Below are positions 52,245 to 61,892 of a stretch of 64,000 nt of DNA, in pieces. Position 1 is the first letter of the stretch. The number at the start of each line of letters is the position of its first letter. The translations under genes were made by a program, and so were the position numbers. Source of the stretch: Hyphomonas chukchiensis (GTDB lineage Bacteria; Pseudomonadota; Alphaproteobacteria; Caulobacterales; Hyphomonadaceae); contig NZ_AWFG01000001.1 in assembly GCF_000682695.1 (NCBI RefSeq), positions 62,001-126,000 of the forward strand, given 5' to 3'. Under the pieces are notes generated by a model. That model did no database searches and had not been told where the DNA came from. It was given only the letters and a program-made list of their open reading frames with translations.

Positions 52245-54836
52245 TCACGCCGCTTCGGCTTTTGGATTGCCCAGTTCCATTTTCACGCGCTCGGCCAGCT
52301 GGCGGGACGTGAACGGCTTGGCCAGGAAGGAGACCGCGCGGTCATCGTCCAGCTGCTTGGCAAGATCGCGCTCGGCATAGCCGGAGATGAAGATCACGCG
52401 GGCATGGCCCAGCAATTCCTTCGCCTCGCGGATCAGCGTCGGGCCGTCCATGCCGGGCATGACAACGTCCGAGATGACAAGATCGAAGGCGCCCGGATTG
52501 TCTTCGAGCACTTCCATGGCCTCTTCGCCGTCGCAGGCCTCGGACACTTCATACCCGCGCTTGCGCAGCTGCGTGGCCGTGATGGCACGCACGCCGTCCT
52601 CGTCCTCGATCAGCAGGATGCGGCCGCGACCGGAAATATCGACCGGCCGGTGGGCCTGCTTCTCGGCCTGGGTCAGCTCGACTGGCGCCGGGATGTCTTC
52701 GGCCTTCAAGGCCGGCAGGTAGATCTGGAACGTCGTGCCCTTGCCGACGGTGGACAGCGGGCAGATATAGCCACCCGACTGCTTGATGATGCCGTAAACC
52801 GTAGCGAGGCCGAGGCCTGTACCTACGCCGGCCTCCTTCGTCGTGAAGAAGGGCTGGAAGATCTTGTCCATCACTTCGCGCGGCATGCCGTGGCCCGTGT
52901 CCTCGACCTCGATCAGCATGTAATCGCCATCCTCGACATAGCCAAAGCCCTTGGCCTGCGCGTCCTTGCCGGTTGCACGCGCTGTGCGGATCGTGAGCTT
53001 GCCGCCATTATTGTGGCTGATCATGGCGTCGCGCGCATTGGTGGCGAGGTTGATGATGGCGGTTTCGAGCTGGTTCTTGTCAGCCTTGATGTGCGGCACA
53101 TCGCGGCCGTGCTTCACGTCGATCTCGACGCGCTCATCGAGGATCTGGCGCAGCAGGATGGAGAATTCCGACAGGAAGTCCGTAACGTTGAAGATCTCGC
53201 GCTTGAACGTCTGCTGGCGCGCATAGGCGAGCAGCATGCGGACAAGGTCTTTCGCACGGATCGAGAATTCGTGGATGGATTTGAGGTTGTTGTACGAGGG
53301 ATCGCCAACAGGGTGGCTGGTCATCAGGTCCTCATTGTTGAGGATGATGCCCTGCAGCACATTGTTGAAATCGTGCGCAACGCCGCCGGCGAGCTGGCCG
53401 ATGGCCTGCATCTTTTCGCCGTGCGCAAGGCGCAGCTCCAGCTCGCGCTGTTCGGTAATGTCGATGACATAGGCAACCGACGGACGGCCATTATTGTCGA
53501 GCGTCACGAACACGTTGACGTGGCGTGGTTCACGACCGGCCAGTTTCAGGCCGACCGGTTTGTCGATGGCATCAATCAGCGAGCCATTCAGCGCTTCCTG
53601 GCCATCTTCGGCCACGAACAGGTTCGAGAAGCGGCCACCGGGCGTCGCTTCGCCGCCGGTCATTTCCATCAGCGCGCGGTTTGCATCGAGGATGATCGCC
53701 CCGTCCACGCCGTCGCCCTGCAGACGGACAGCGCCGAAGGGCGCATCATCGAACATCGGGTCGCCATCAAGACGTGGCGGGCGCGACGAAGAAGCAAAGT
53801 TCAGACGCTCTTCCTGACCGTTCAGCACCTGCTGGTTGGCCAGGATGATCGTGCGACCTGCTGCTTCCGAGCCACGGCCAGCCCAGGTCGTGATCGCCTG
53901 AACGGGCACTTCCACGCCGTCACGGGCACGCAGCTGGATATCGGCCCGGCCCGGCGCGCCCGACTTGCGGTCGCGCGCCAGCATTTTCACGAATTCAGGC
54001 CGCATGATGTCGTCGATGCGGATGTTCTTGGCCGATTCCGGCAGGCCGAGCATTTCGCGCAGCCAGCTATTGGCATAGGTGATCGTGCCATCCGGGCGGG
54101 CAGCGAAGAAGCCCATGGGCGCGTCTTCGACGTAAAGCGATTTCAGGTCCGAGGCGCCGGTCGCTTCCTGCTGGCCGGCGATGCGCCGGATACGCCAGAG
54201 AACGCGCTGGCGTGGCAGTGGCGAGACACCGATCTCGAACTGGGCGGGCACCTGCTCTGCGCCAATCGTGATCGGTGGCAGGACTTCGCGGCGGGCCTGA
54301 CCGGCCTTCGCGGCCTTGGACAGGCGGTAAACGGGCGCGGCAAGGCCCGGATTGGCGCCGAACAGGCGATCGACCGTCACGGCCGCGCCGTCAGGCTGGC
54401 CGACCATCAGCGCGAGCTGGCTAAGCTCGGTATAGGATTCGTTTGCCGCCACAGGCGCGCCGCCCTGGTCTGTGATCAGCACGGACTCGTCGAGGGCCTC
54501 GATCCAGCCGAAACGGGGAATATTGGTCTGGACGGCGCGTGCCGCCGATCCGCGCTCGGGGAAGAGGCCGAGGAAACGCCCTGCCCCACGCACGCTCCAC
54601 AGAAGGAAAACCAGGCCGCCGGATGCCATGGAGATCAGCAGGATCGGGCCGGGCGCGCCAGACGCCTTCGGCCAGGCCAGCGCAACACTGGCCGCCGCGA
54701 TCGAAATCAGCAGGCAGCCCCAGAACAGGAGCTGCATGATGTCGAATCGTCCACCCATCGCAGCGAAACCTTCGCCGCCGGTGGTTTCGCCATCATCGCC
54801 AGAATTGGTCGCCTGCGTCAGTTCCAGGGAATCCAT
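52245..54836 (-). CDS. cckA: Cell-cycle hybrid histidine kinase CckA
   Basis: An 863-residue hybrid kinase. Two TM helices lie near residues 33-54 and 63-82, then PAS-type regions (about 110-460), a HisKA domain with the phospho-accepting H488 in GGVAHDFNNVLQG, an HATPase domain with GVGTGLGLATVYGIIKQSGG, and a receiver domain (737-863) with D790 in VISDVVMPGMDG and K840. The domain order and HDFNN motif fit CckA, which through ChpT phosphorylates CtrA and CpdR. The symbol rests on architecture and on the CtrA-type boxes in this window. Confidence 0.9.
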   Translation of the reverse strand: MDSLELTQATNSGDDGETTGGEGFAAMGGRFDIMQLLFWGCLLISIAAASVALAWPKASGAPGPILLISMASGGLVFLLWSVRGAGRFLGLFPERGSAARAVQTNIPRFGWIEALDESVLITDQGGAPVAANESYTELSQLALMVGQPDGAAVTVDRLFGANPGLAAPVYRLSKAAKAGQARREVLPPITIGAEQVPAQFEIGVSPLPRQRVLWRIRRIAGQQEATGASDLKSLYVEDAPMGFFAARPDGTITYANSWLREMLGLPESAKNIRIDDIMRPEFVKMLARDRKSGAPGRADIQLRARDGVEVPVQAITTWAGRGSEAAGRTIILANQQVLNGQEERLNFASSSRPPRLDGDPMFDDAPFGAVRLQGDGVDGAIILDANRALMEMTGGEATPGGRFSNLFVAEDGQEALNGSLIDAIDKPVGLKLAGREPRHVNVFVTLDNNGRPSVAYVIDITEQRELELRLAHGEKMQAIGQLAGGVAHDFNNVLQGIILNNEDLMTSHPVGDPSYNNLKSIHEFSIRAKDLVRMLLAYARQQTFKREIFNVTDFLSEFSILLRQILDERVEIDVKHGRDVPHIKADKNQLETAIINLATNARDAMISHNNGGKLTIRTARATGKDAQAKGFGYVEDGDYMLIEVEDTGHGMPREVMDKIFQPFFTTKEAGVGTGLGLATVYGIIKQSGGYICPLSTVGKGTTFQIYLPALKAEDIPAPVELTQAEKQAHRPVDISGRGRILLIEDEDGVRAITATQLRKRGYEVSEACDGEEAMEVLEDNPGAFDLVISDVVMPGMDGPTLIREAKELLGHARVIFISGYAERDLAKQLDDDRAVSFLAKPFTSRQLAERVKMELGNPKAEAA

Positions 54837-55032
54837 CGTGTTACGTCTCCTGCACCGGCAGCATAAATCGCGTACCGGATCACTCTACACTGATTCCACG
54901 GCGAGGGGCCGACTCAGCCGAAGCGGAATCTTAGTCCACATACTTTGACACCGCAAAGGTTAACGAAAGCGAAAAAAGCGTTAAGACTCACTGTGGAAAT
55001 TGCATAAACCTCATCAGATTCCGGAGTTTCAC

Positions 55033-56898
55033 ATGATGCGTACCACCACCGCCATCGCAGCTGTTTTGCTGCTCGCTGCGTGCACCAGCCCGACCCCACC
55101 GGCAGCGCAAGAATCGGAGGTGTTGACGGTAACCGATGTCACCGTCGACGAGAGCGCGCGCTTAAATGATTGGTTTGAAGTCAAATTTCAGGAAATGGTC
55201 GCGCGCAGCCCGATGACGCAGACCTATCTGGGCATCAAGGACGATTACGGCCAATGGGATGATGCCAGTGATGACCATGCGCTGGGCGATCTTGAGCTGC
55301 AACGGGCCACAGTCGCTGAAATGAAGGAGTCCTTTGACTTCAACAAACTTGATCCGCAGGCGAAACTTTCCTGGCGCCTCGCAGAATACGAACTGGCCGA
55401 TGCCGAGGCCCAGTTCCCGTTCCGCGACCATGAATACCTCTTCAACCAGATGCACGGCGTGCAATCGGGCATTCCGGCCTTCCTGGTGAACCAGCATAAG
55501 GTGACGAGCCTTTCCGATGCCGAGGCCTATGTCTCGCGGCTGAATGGCATTCCGGAATACTTGGGCCAGAATGTCGCCAATTCGCGCGAGGCAGCCGCAA
55601 AGGGCGTGATGCCGCCGCGCTTTGTGTACGACTATGTGATCTCCGATTCCCGCAGCATCATCACCGGCTATCCCTTCACGTCGGATGTGGCTGACGGGAC
55701 CGAAGACAGCCCCCTGATGAAGGATTTCCGCAGCAAGGTCAGCGCGCTGGTTGAGGACGCGACGATCATGCAGGCCGAGGCCGATACGCTCCTTGCAGAT
55801 GCAGCGACCGCTCTCGTCGAGAAAGTGGGCCCGGCCTATGAGGCCGCGATTGTCGAAATGCAGGCACAAGCTGAAGTGGCCACAACAGATGACGGCGTCT
55901 GGAAACTCCCCGACGCCGATGCCTTCTATGCCATGCGCCTCAAGCATATCACCACGACCGACATGAGCGCAGACGAGATCCACAATCTCGGCCTTGCCGA
56001 AGTTGCCCGCATCCAGGACGAGATGCGCGGCATCATGGTCAAGGTCGGCTTCGACGGAACGCTGAAGGAATTCTTCGAATTCATGCGGACCGACCCGCAA
56101 TTCTTCAAACCGAATACGCCGGAAGGCAAAGCCGAATACCTCGCCGAGGCGACGGCCGCGATTGACCAGATGCGCGGCGACCTGCCCATGGTGTTCAAGA
56201 CCTTCCCGAAGGCCGAGCTAATTGTGAAGGCCGTCGAGCCGTTCCGCGAAAAGTCGGCCGGCAAGGCCTTCTATTCCCGGCCTGCCCCGGATGGCAGCCG
56301 CCCCGGCACCTATTACGCCAACCTCTACCGCATGCAGGACATGCCGACTTACCAGATGCAGGCGCTGGCCTTCCATGAGGGCATTCCGGGCCATCACATG
56401 CAGATCGCGCTGGCGCAGGAACTGGAAGGCATCCCGAGCTTCCGCAAGTTCGGCGGCTATACGGCCTATACCGAGGGCTGGGGGCTCTATTCGGAACTCC
56501 TGCCAAAGGAAATGGGCTACTACTCTGATCCGTATGATGATTTTGGTCGCCTCGCGATGGAAATCTGGCGCGCTGCGCGGCTCGTGGTCGATACCGGCAT
56601 CCATGACAAGCACTGGACCCGCGAACAGGCGATCCAGTACCTGCTGGACAATACGCCAAACCCGGAAGGCGACTGCAAGAAGGCCATCGAGCGCTATATC
56701 GTGATGCCGGGACAGGCCACAGCCTACAAGATCGGCATGCTCAAGATCGTCGAGATGCGCGAGATGGCAAAAGCCGAACTTGGCGACCGGTTCGACATCC
56801 GCGACTTTCACGATGTTGTGTTGCGGGATGGCGCTGTTCCGCTGGCCATCCTTGAACAGAATGTGCGAGCATGGGTGGATGAAACCAAGGCAAGCTGA
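55033..56898 (+). CDS. DUF885-family lipoprotein, predicted zinc peptidase
   Basis: A 621-residue protein with a lipobox (LLLAACTS) and a DUF885 domain over its length. The metal motif is FHEGIPGHHMQIALAQE, followed by YTEGWGLYSELLPKE with the further glutamate. This gluzincin-like fold is thought to be peptidase; no substrate is known. Two ATG codons (55033, 55036) are possible. Its stop lies 20 nt inside the next gene, so they are likely co-expressed. Confidence 0.9.
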   Translation: MMRTTTAIAAVLLLAACTSPTPPAAQESEVLTVTDVTVDESARLNDWFEVKFQEMVARSPMTQTYLGIKDDYGQWDDASDDHALGDLELQRATVAEMKESFDFNKLDPQAKLSWRLAEYELADAEAQFPFRDHEYLFNQMHGVQSGIPAFLVNQHKVTSLSDAEAYVSRLNGIPEYLGQNVANSREAAAKGVMPPRFVYDYVISDSRSIITGYPFTSDVADGTEDSPLMKDFRSKVSALVEDATIMQAEADTLLADAATALVEKVGPAYEAAIVEMQAQAEVATTDDGVWKLPDADAFYAMRLKHITTTDMSADEIHNLGLAEVARIQDEMRGIMVKVGFDGTLKEFFEFMRTDPQFFKPNTPEGKAEYLAEATAAIDQMRGDLPMVFKTFPKAELIVKAVEPFREKSAGKAFYSRPAPDGSRPGTYYANLYRMQDMPTYQMQALAFHEGIPGHHMQIALAQELEGIPSFRKFGGYTAYTEGWGLYSELLPKEMGYYSDPYDDFGRLAMEIWRAARLVVDTGIHDKHWTREQAIQYLLDNTPNPEGDCKKAIERYIVMPGQATAYKIGMLKIVEMREMAKAELGDRFDIRDFHDVVLRDGAVPLAILEQNVRAWVDETKAS

Positions 56899-57532
56899 CA
56901 GGGGCCGGGGGCCACTATGGAAACCTGCGCTGGCGGCGCTCGGCCTTGTGCTGGTTGCGTCCTGCGCGTCCGTGCTGAAACCCGCTGTCACGACAGATGT
57001 GACGCGGGTCAAGGCCGGTGACTATGCCCTCGACACCGCACATGCATCTGTCGTCTTCCACATCAACCATCTGGGCTTCTCGACCTATACGGGCCGGTTC
57101 GAGGCCTTCGATGCGAGCCTCAGCGGCGATGCGACCCATCCAGCGGACGCGCGGGTGGAAGCCGTTATCGACATGACGTCCCTGGACGTCGCCAATGATG
57201 TCTTCGCAACCGAGCTGATGGGGCCAGGCTGGTTTGACGCGGCAAGCTTTCCGCAGGCCGTGTTCCGGTCCACCTCGGTCACCATGACCTCAGACACGAC
57301 AGCCGACGTGGCGGGAGACCTGACCCTTCATGGCGTGACCGCACCAATTGTCCTGAAGGCCACGTTCAATGGCGCAGCCTTCGACCCGCTGCGCGGTGCG
57401 CAGGTTGCAGGTTTTTCAGCCACTACAGATATTGACCGCACGCAGTTCGGCGTCTCGAAATACGCCGGCCTGCTGACCGACACCGTCAGTATCGCGATCG
57501 AGGCAGAGTTCCTTAAGAAGGATCCCGATTGA
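56879..57532 (+). CDS. YceI-family lipoprotein
   Basis: A 217-residue secreted lipoprotein (VLVASCAS) of the YceI group, which binds polyisoprenoid lipids in a beta-barrel. Family segments: YALDTAHASVVFHINHLGFS, TGRFEAFDA, VAGDLTLHGVTAPIVL and TTDIDRTQFGVSKY. The ATG overlaps the DUF885 gene by 20 nt. An anti-stress or lipid-carrier role is general to the family. Confidence 0.9.
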   Translation: MKPRQADRGRGPLWKPALAALGLVLVASCASVLKPAVTTDVTRVKAGDYALDTAHASVVFHINHLGFSTYTGRFEAFDASLSGDATHPADARVEAVIDMTSLDVANDVFATELMGPGWFDAASFPQAVFRSTSVTMTSDTTADVAGDLTLHGVTAPIVLKATFNGAAFDPLRGAQVAGFSATTDIDRTQFGVSKYAGLLTDTVSIAIEAEFLKKDPD

Positions 57533-57612
57533 GCCCTGCGAATGGAACACACCCGGCGCCGATGCGCTCTGTCCCCTGATACACGCAGGAGACAAGCAAA
57601 AGGGGCGAGGCC

Positions 57613-58524
57613 ATGCTGGGCGACATCATCAATGAAGTATTCTCGACATCGGGGCTGTTCACGCTGCTGATGCTGTTGCTGCTGCAGGCCGTTCTGGGTT
57701 TCGACAACCTGCTCTACATCTCGATTGAGTCCAAACGCGTGGGCGAGGAGAAAGCCCCGATGGTGCGGCGCTGGGGCATCGGGCTCGCCGTCCTGTTCCG
57801 TGTCGTATTGTTGTTCATCATTGTCGGCCTGTTCGATGCCATCGCGGAGCCATTGTTTGGCGTGCATCTCTCCAAATTCATCACCGGGGAATTCACCTTC
57901 CAGGCGCTTGTGACGATCGCCGGCGGGGCTTTCATCATCTACACGGCCATCAAGGAAATCTCGCACCTCCTGACCGTTGAATTCATTGAACATACAGAGG
58001 GTGCCCACCCGAAATCCGTCGTACAAGCGATCACGAAGATCGTGGCGATGAATCTCGTCTTCTCCTTCGACTCCATCCTCTCGGCCATGGCGATTGCCAA
58101 TATCAAGACGCTGGATGCGAGTGGCGATCCCGTCATCCACTACCAGATGGCGCTCATGGTGATTGCGATCATTGTATCAGGTATTGCAATGGCTGTGATG
58201 GCCGATCCGGTGGCGAACTTCCTCAAGAAAAACAGGATGTACGAAGTCCTCGGCCTGTTTATCCTCTTCCTGGTCGGCGTGCTGCTCGTCACCGAAGGCG
58301 CACACCTTGGGCACCTCACATTGTTCACCTACACCATCGAGGCGATGAGCAAGTCCAGCTTCTATCTCGTGATCTTCGTACTGGTCATCAGCGACATCAT
58401 CTCGACCAATTACCAGAAGCGCCTCTGGGCCCAGAAGGAAGCCGAGCTGCGGGGTGACGGGTCGGAGCAGGCCTCACGTGACGGCGCCGATGCGCATATC
58501 AATCGCAAAAGAAAGCCCGCCTAG
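57613..58524 (+). CDS. TerC-family membrane protein
   Basis: A 303-residue polytopic protein of the TerC group with about 7-8 TM helices. The charged membrane motifs are LLLLQAVLGFDNLLYISIES and NLVFSFDSILSAMAIANI. TerC proteins export manganese or other metals or support tellurite resistance, and may load metal into secreted enzymes. Its stop shares CTAG with the convergent FliM-like gene. An alternative name is UPF/TerC integral membrane protein. Confidence 0.92.
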   Translation: MLGDIINEVFSTSGLFTLLMLLLLQAVLGFDNLLYISIESKRVGEEKAPMVRRWGIGLAVLFRVVLLFIIVGLFDAIAEPLFGVHLSKFITGEFTFQALVTIAGGAFIIYTAIKEISHLLTVEFIEHTEGAHPKSVVQAITKIVAMNLVFSFDSILSAMAIANIKTLDASGDPVIHYQMALMVIAIIVSGIAMAVMADPVANFLKKNRMYEVLGLFILFLVGVLLVTEGAHLGHLTLFTYTIEAMSKSSFYLVIFVLVISDIISTNYQKRLWAQKEAELRGDGSEQASRDGADAHINRKRKPA

Positions 58525-59582
58525 CGCAGGGCCGGGCCGCGCTTGGTGATCCGCAGGGCCATGTGAGCGCCCTTGCGTCCGATCTGGGCTTCGGCGGCGA
58601 CCGGGCCGTTCCGTCCGCCTGACAGCAGCTCGACCGGCTGGTCGGCGGGCACGCCGAGAAGGAGGGTGGAACCCGCTTTCAGGTCTGTCAGGCGCGACAA
58701 AGGGACCGAGAGGCTGGCAATCCGCGCGGTAAGCACGGCGGTTACAGGGGCCGCGGATGGGGTATGGACCGGTGCGGCCATGACCGTTCCGTGTCCCTTC
58801 CCGGGTGCAGCTACGGTATCGAACAGGTCGTCGCTGGCCAGGATCAGGCGAGCCGGCATGCGCGATTGTTCGAAACGGACATCAAGATCAATGACATCAA
58901 CAGCGCCGGGCCGCGCGAGGGCGACCGCAAACTCGGCATCGGTTTCGATGCGCGCGAAGCTGAGCGATGAGGAGATGCCAGCGCCGAGAGGACGCACGAG
59001 GCCTTCGAGCAAGGCAGCGTCAACGGGTGTCAGCTCGCGCGGCGTGAAGGCGCCCGGCTTGCCGCCACAGGCGCTTTCGATGAGGGCATTCGCCAGTTCG
59101 GCGCTGAGGCTGAGCATGGCGACAATCTCGCCATTGGGCGCCGCGAAGCAGGCAATCGCCTGCCCTGTCTCGGCTGTGGTCAGCGCAGATGCGAACGTGC
59201 CGTCGGAGACCGCCTTGACGGTGGCTGCCGCGCGCAGGCCGCAGCCCTGGCGCAGGGCGAGCGAGAGGCGGGCCGCAACGCGCAGGGCATCTTCCGGCAC
59301 ATCCGTACGCCGGGTCAGCGCGGCAGGCGTATCGAGGTCCGGGATCGCACGGTCAACCACTTTGGCAGGTGGCGGGGGCGCAGGCTCAGGCGCCATGTCC
59401 GACAGGTCCGGGCGCAGCAATGCCTCGATCTCGGCGGAGCTGAGCTTTTCGCGCAGGATAGGCTTCTCCTTCACCGCATCGAATGTTTCGAAACTGGTCG
59501 GCATTTCGAGCACGACGGCGCTTTCACGCCTTGGAGACATGTCCCATCCGTCATCGGCGGTGGATGGCAAAGGCCTGCTCAT
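58521..59582 (-). CDS. FliM-like flagellar motor switch protein
   Basis: A 353-residue protein with FliM layout: an N-terminal LSSAEIEALLRPDL (47-60), comparable to the CheY-binding LSQxEIDxLL, a CheC-like middle domain (about 100-230), and a C-terminal SpoA domain (ARIASLSVPLSRLTDLKAGS and QIGRKGAHMALRI). The motif is preceded by a 46-residue extension, which is unusual. No other motor gene adjoins it. A near-consensus CtrA box and two GANTC sites lie upstream, fitting early flagellar regulation. A divergent FliN/FliM paralogue is the alternative. Confidence 0.75.
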   Translation of the reverse strand: MSRPLPSTADDGWDMSPRRESAVVLEMPTSFETFDAVKEKPILREKLSSAEIEALLRPDLSDMAPEPAPPPPAKVVDRAIPDLDTPAALTRRTDVPEDALRVAARLSLALRQGCGLRAAATVKAVSDGTFASALTTAETGQAIACFAAPNGEIVAMLSLSAELANALIESACGGKPGAFTPRELTPVDAALLEGLVRPLGAGISSSLSFARIETDAEFAVALARPGAVDVIDLDVRFEQSRMPARLILASDDLFDTVAAPGKGHGTVMAAPVHTPSAAPVTAVLTARIASLSVPLSRLTDLKAGSTLLLGVPADQPVELLSGGRNGPVAAEAQIGRKGAHMALRITKRGPALR

Positions 59583-59634
59583 GGGGGCGATCAGTTATCC
59601 CGTCCGTTAAACATACACTTTGCCTCAAATAGAG

Positions 59635-59719
59635 TTAACGGGTGGTTAGGACTTTCGCCGTGCGACGGACTGTTCGCACAAGCGAACGCAGTCGAATCAC
59701 CTCTGACATTAACCGAATC
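59635..59719. promoter_or_regulatory. Near-CtrA box and GANTC sites before the FliM-like gene
   Basis: TTAA-CGGGTGG-TTAG (59635-59649) differs from TTAA-N7-TTAA at one base and lies 53 nt upstream of the gene on the minus strand. GAATC sites follow at 59694-59698 and 59715-59719. The gap to dksA also holds GGTTAC-ATTCAA-GTAACC (59760-59777). Confidence 0.45.
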
Positions 59720-59857
59720 GGATGTCACGTTAAGCAAGCAGACCTTGCCTTAAGCCGATGGTTACATTCAAGTAACCCTGTGTTTGGACCTTGCTGCGAT
59801 CATCCCCTTAACGCACGGGGCAAACGCAGATTCGCCATGGCGTTGGGTTGATGGACT

Positions 59858-59897
59858 AAAAAAGGCGGCGGCACTTCCGAAAACCGGGAGGCCGCCG
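59858..59897 (-). terminator. dksA intrinsic terminator
   Basis: On the minus strand CGGCGGC (59897-59891) pairs with GCCGCCG (59872-59866), with an inner CCGG/CCGG-like stem, and a run of six T's follows (59863-59858). Confidence 0.8.
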
Positions 59898-59933
59898 TTC
59901 TTTATTCCGGGCGTGATCTGGAACGCTTGGCGA

Positions 59934-60350
59934 TCAGTCGTCGCGCAGCGTCCGTTCCTTGCGCTCGTGACGCTCCTGCGCCTCAAGGCTCAGCGTGGCG
60001 GTCGGACGGGCTTCGAGGCGGCGCAGACCGATCGGCTCACCCGTCGCTTCGCAAAACCCGTAGGTTCCGTCATTGATGCGGCGAATGGCGCTGTCGATCT
60101 TGGAGATCAGCTTGCGCTGACGGTCGCGTGTACGCAGCTCCAGGGCCTTGTCGCTTTCGGCCGAAGCCCGGTCGACAATGTCAGGGAGCGAACCAGATTC
60201 ATCCTGCAGGTTGTGGATGGTCTGTTTTGCGCCGTCGAGAATGTCCGCCTTCCAGTTCTCGAGCAACCGGCGGAAGAAAGCCAGCTGACGCTCGTTCATG
60301 AACTCCTCATCATCGGAGGGGCGGTAATCGTCTGATAGTTCAATACTCAT
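59934..60350 (-). CDS. dksA: DksA/TraR-family RNA polymerase-binding protein
   Basis: DksA binds RNA polymerase through its secondary channel and works with ppGpp in stringent control. The 138-residue protein keeps the coiled coil and the tip motif DIVDRAS (D57, D60, A62). Only one of four zinc cysteines remains: C100 in YGFCEATGEPIG; the others are T103, S121 and A124. This cysteine loss is usual in alphaproteobacteria. ATG 60350 has GAAGG 8 nt upstream; an in-frame ATG at 60365 has none. Confidence 0.92.
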   Translation of the reverse strand: MSIELSDDYRPSDDEEFMNERQLAFFRRLLENWKADILDGAKQTIHNLQDESGSLPDIVDRASAESDKALELRTRDRQRKLISKIDSAIRRINDGTYGFCEATGEPIGLRRLEARPTATLSLEAQERHERKERTLRDD

Positions 60351-60608
60351 AGCAGACACCTTCATTCAGGTTTGGCTCGATATAGAGCGGCTAGCGATTC
60401 ACCGCAATCGGGAAAGCTGAGTTAATTTTCCCAATCTTTTCATGGAATTGCGCCAATTTCGCGTATATTTCATGTTATTGTGAACGCCAGAACCGTCTTC
60501 CGGAGCGCCAAAGCCGGTGCAATTTGCAGGCCAAGGCTTGATCTTTAGGCCAACGCCGCGCTCTATGATCCTTCGTCCAAAGTGCAGCTTTCGCAACGGT
60601 TAAAGCCC

Positions 60609-61889
60609 ATGGCCCGCCGACGGAAAAGATCGATCCGCTCCTCAGGTTGGATGCAGGCTGTGATGTTCAATTCATTGCTGATCCTCATGCCTGTGATCGC
60701 CGCCCAGATCCTGGGCGCGGCCTTTTCGGGGGCGACCTTTTCCGATGCGCCCACCGTTGAGGCCATCGACCAGACGCGTCACAACATGGACGAATCCTTT
60801 GCCGCAATGGCACCGCGCAATGCGGGCGACAAATACAAGTTCTGGCACGATATCGTCTCGCGGGAACTGACGGCACGCGATGTCACCGCTGCGCGCGGCT
60901 TCCTGCTGACGGCGCCGCAGATGCTGAGCCGCGAAGAGGTCAAGGAACTGATGGCCGCGGCTGACGCGGAAGTGACGGGTACGGAAGACGAACGCATTGC
61001 ACTGGTCGCCCTGCGCAAGCTTCCCGTCGAAGTGAGCCAGCGCTTCGCTGAGGCAAGTGGTGCGGCCCGCAACATGAACACGCTGACCGTGCCGGCTGAG
61101 GATGCCGTCGCCGAAACGCCCGCAGACGCTCCCGCACCGGCGCCTGCCGACGACGTGGCCCCGGAAGAAGAACCGTCACCCGTTGCAGAGGCCCGCTTTG
61201 CCATGCTTGGCACGCATGCCGATCTCGCAAACCATTCCGAACGCTGGCTCGAAGGCGACCGCGTGGACGAACTGGTGCTGAAGATCACCGGCATCGGCCT
61301 TGCCGAATCCAGCGAGCAGGATGCTTCAGCCGAAGCCAACATCCGCGCGCTGTCCATCCTGAAATCCGCCCGTCGGTCGCGGCGCATGACACCGGAATTC
61401 ACCGATTACATTACGGCACGCGTGGACGCCGCCCTGCCCGACTCCGCGCTGAAGCCCGCGCTTGAAGAAGCCTTTGGCGATCTTGCGACCACCAAGGTGC
61501 GCGTGGAACGGGTGCGCAAGGCCTATGCCGGGGCGATCAATCCAAAAGGCCTCGCCCGGCTGGAATCCGATCTCGCACAGATCAACCGGATCGGTACGCT
61601 GACAGACCCGGCCGCCGCCGTGACCCTGATCGAGCAGGTCAAGGACAGCGCAGACCTGCGCCGCGTGCGCCTGATTGCCGAAGCCGGCGGGGACCGGTCC
61701 GTCGCGCTGGTCAAGCAGATGGGACCATCGGCCATGCGCATCGCCGATACCGGCGTGCGCTGGACACGCGAGCTGGTGCTGCAGTTCATGGGACTTACGG
61801 CTGCCGGGCTGGTCATGTTCTGGGTCACGCTGTCGACCCTGCGCCGCACGCTGCTGCGCCGCCGCCCCCGCCTCGAAGCGCCGCAATAG
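60609..61889 (+). CDS. Unknown membrane-anchored protein with TM at both ends
   Basis: A 426-residue protein I do not recognise. It begins with a basic stretch (ARRRKRSIRSS), one TM (LLILMPVIAAQILGAAFSG, about 21-39), an extracytoplasmic part of about 340 residues rich in Ala and Glu with a Pro/Ala/Glu linker (ETPADAPAPAPADDVAPEEE), and a second TM near the end (LMVF-type GLTAAGLVMFWVTLS) before an arginine-rich tail. The ATG at 60609 is chosen over GTG 60582. It faces dksA divergently. No function is assigned. Confidence 0.7.
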   Translation: MARRRKRSIRSSGWMQAVMFNSLLILMPVIAAQILGAAFSGATFSDAPTVEAIDQTRHNMDESFAAMAPRNAGDKYKFWHDIVSRELTARDVTAARGFLLTAPQMLSREEVKELMAAADAEVTGTEDERIALVALRKLPVEVSQRFAEASGAARNMNTLTVPAEDAVAETPADAPAPAPADDVAPEEEPSPVAEARFAMLGTHADLANHSERWLEGDRVDELVLKITGIGLAESSEQDASAEANIRALSILKSARRSRRMTPEFTDYITARVDAALPDSALKPALEEAFGDLATTKVRVERVRKAYAGAINPKGLARLESDLAQINRIGTLTDPAAAVTLIEQVKDSADLRRVRLIAEAGGDRSVALVKQMGPSAMRIADTGVRWTRELVLQFMGLTAAGLVMFWVTLSTLRRTLLRRRPRLEAPQ

Positions 61890-61892
61890 GCC

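Noticed and set aside
52404..54866. A plus-strand open frame of about 820 codons opposite cckA.
   Set aside because: It is a GC-rich shadow of the strong cckA frame: its product is His/Arg/Gly-rich with no motif, and cckA has all its kinase motifs in place.
54958..54985. TTAA...TTAA pair upstream of cckA (17 nt apart) as a CtrA site.
   Set aside because: The spacing is not 7 nt. A similar 17-nt pair lies upstream of flbT, but neither meets the box rule.
59934..60350. dksA as a decayed gene because three zinc cysteines are missing.
   Set aside because: The frame, the coiled-coil tip motif and the length are intact, and cysteine loss is usual in alphaproteobacterial DksA.
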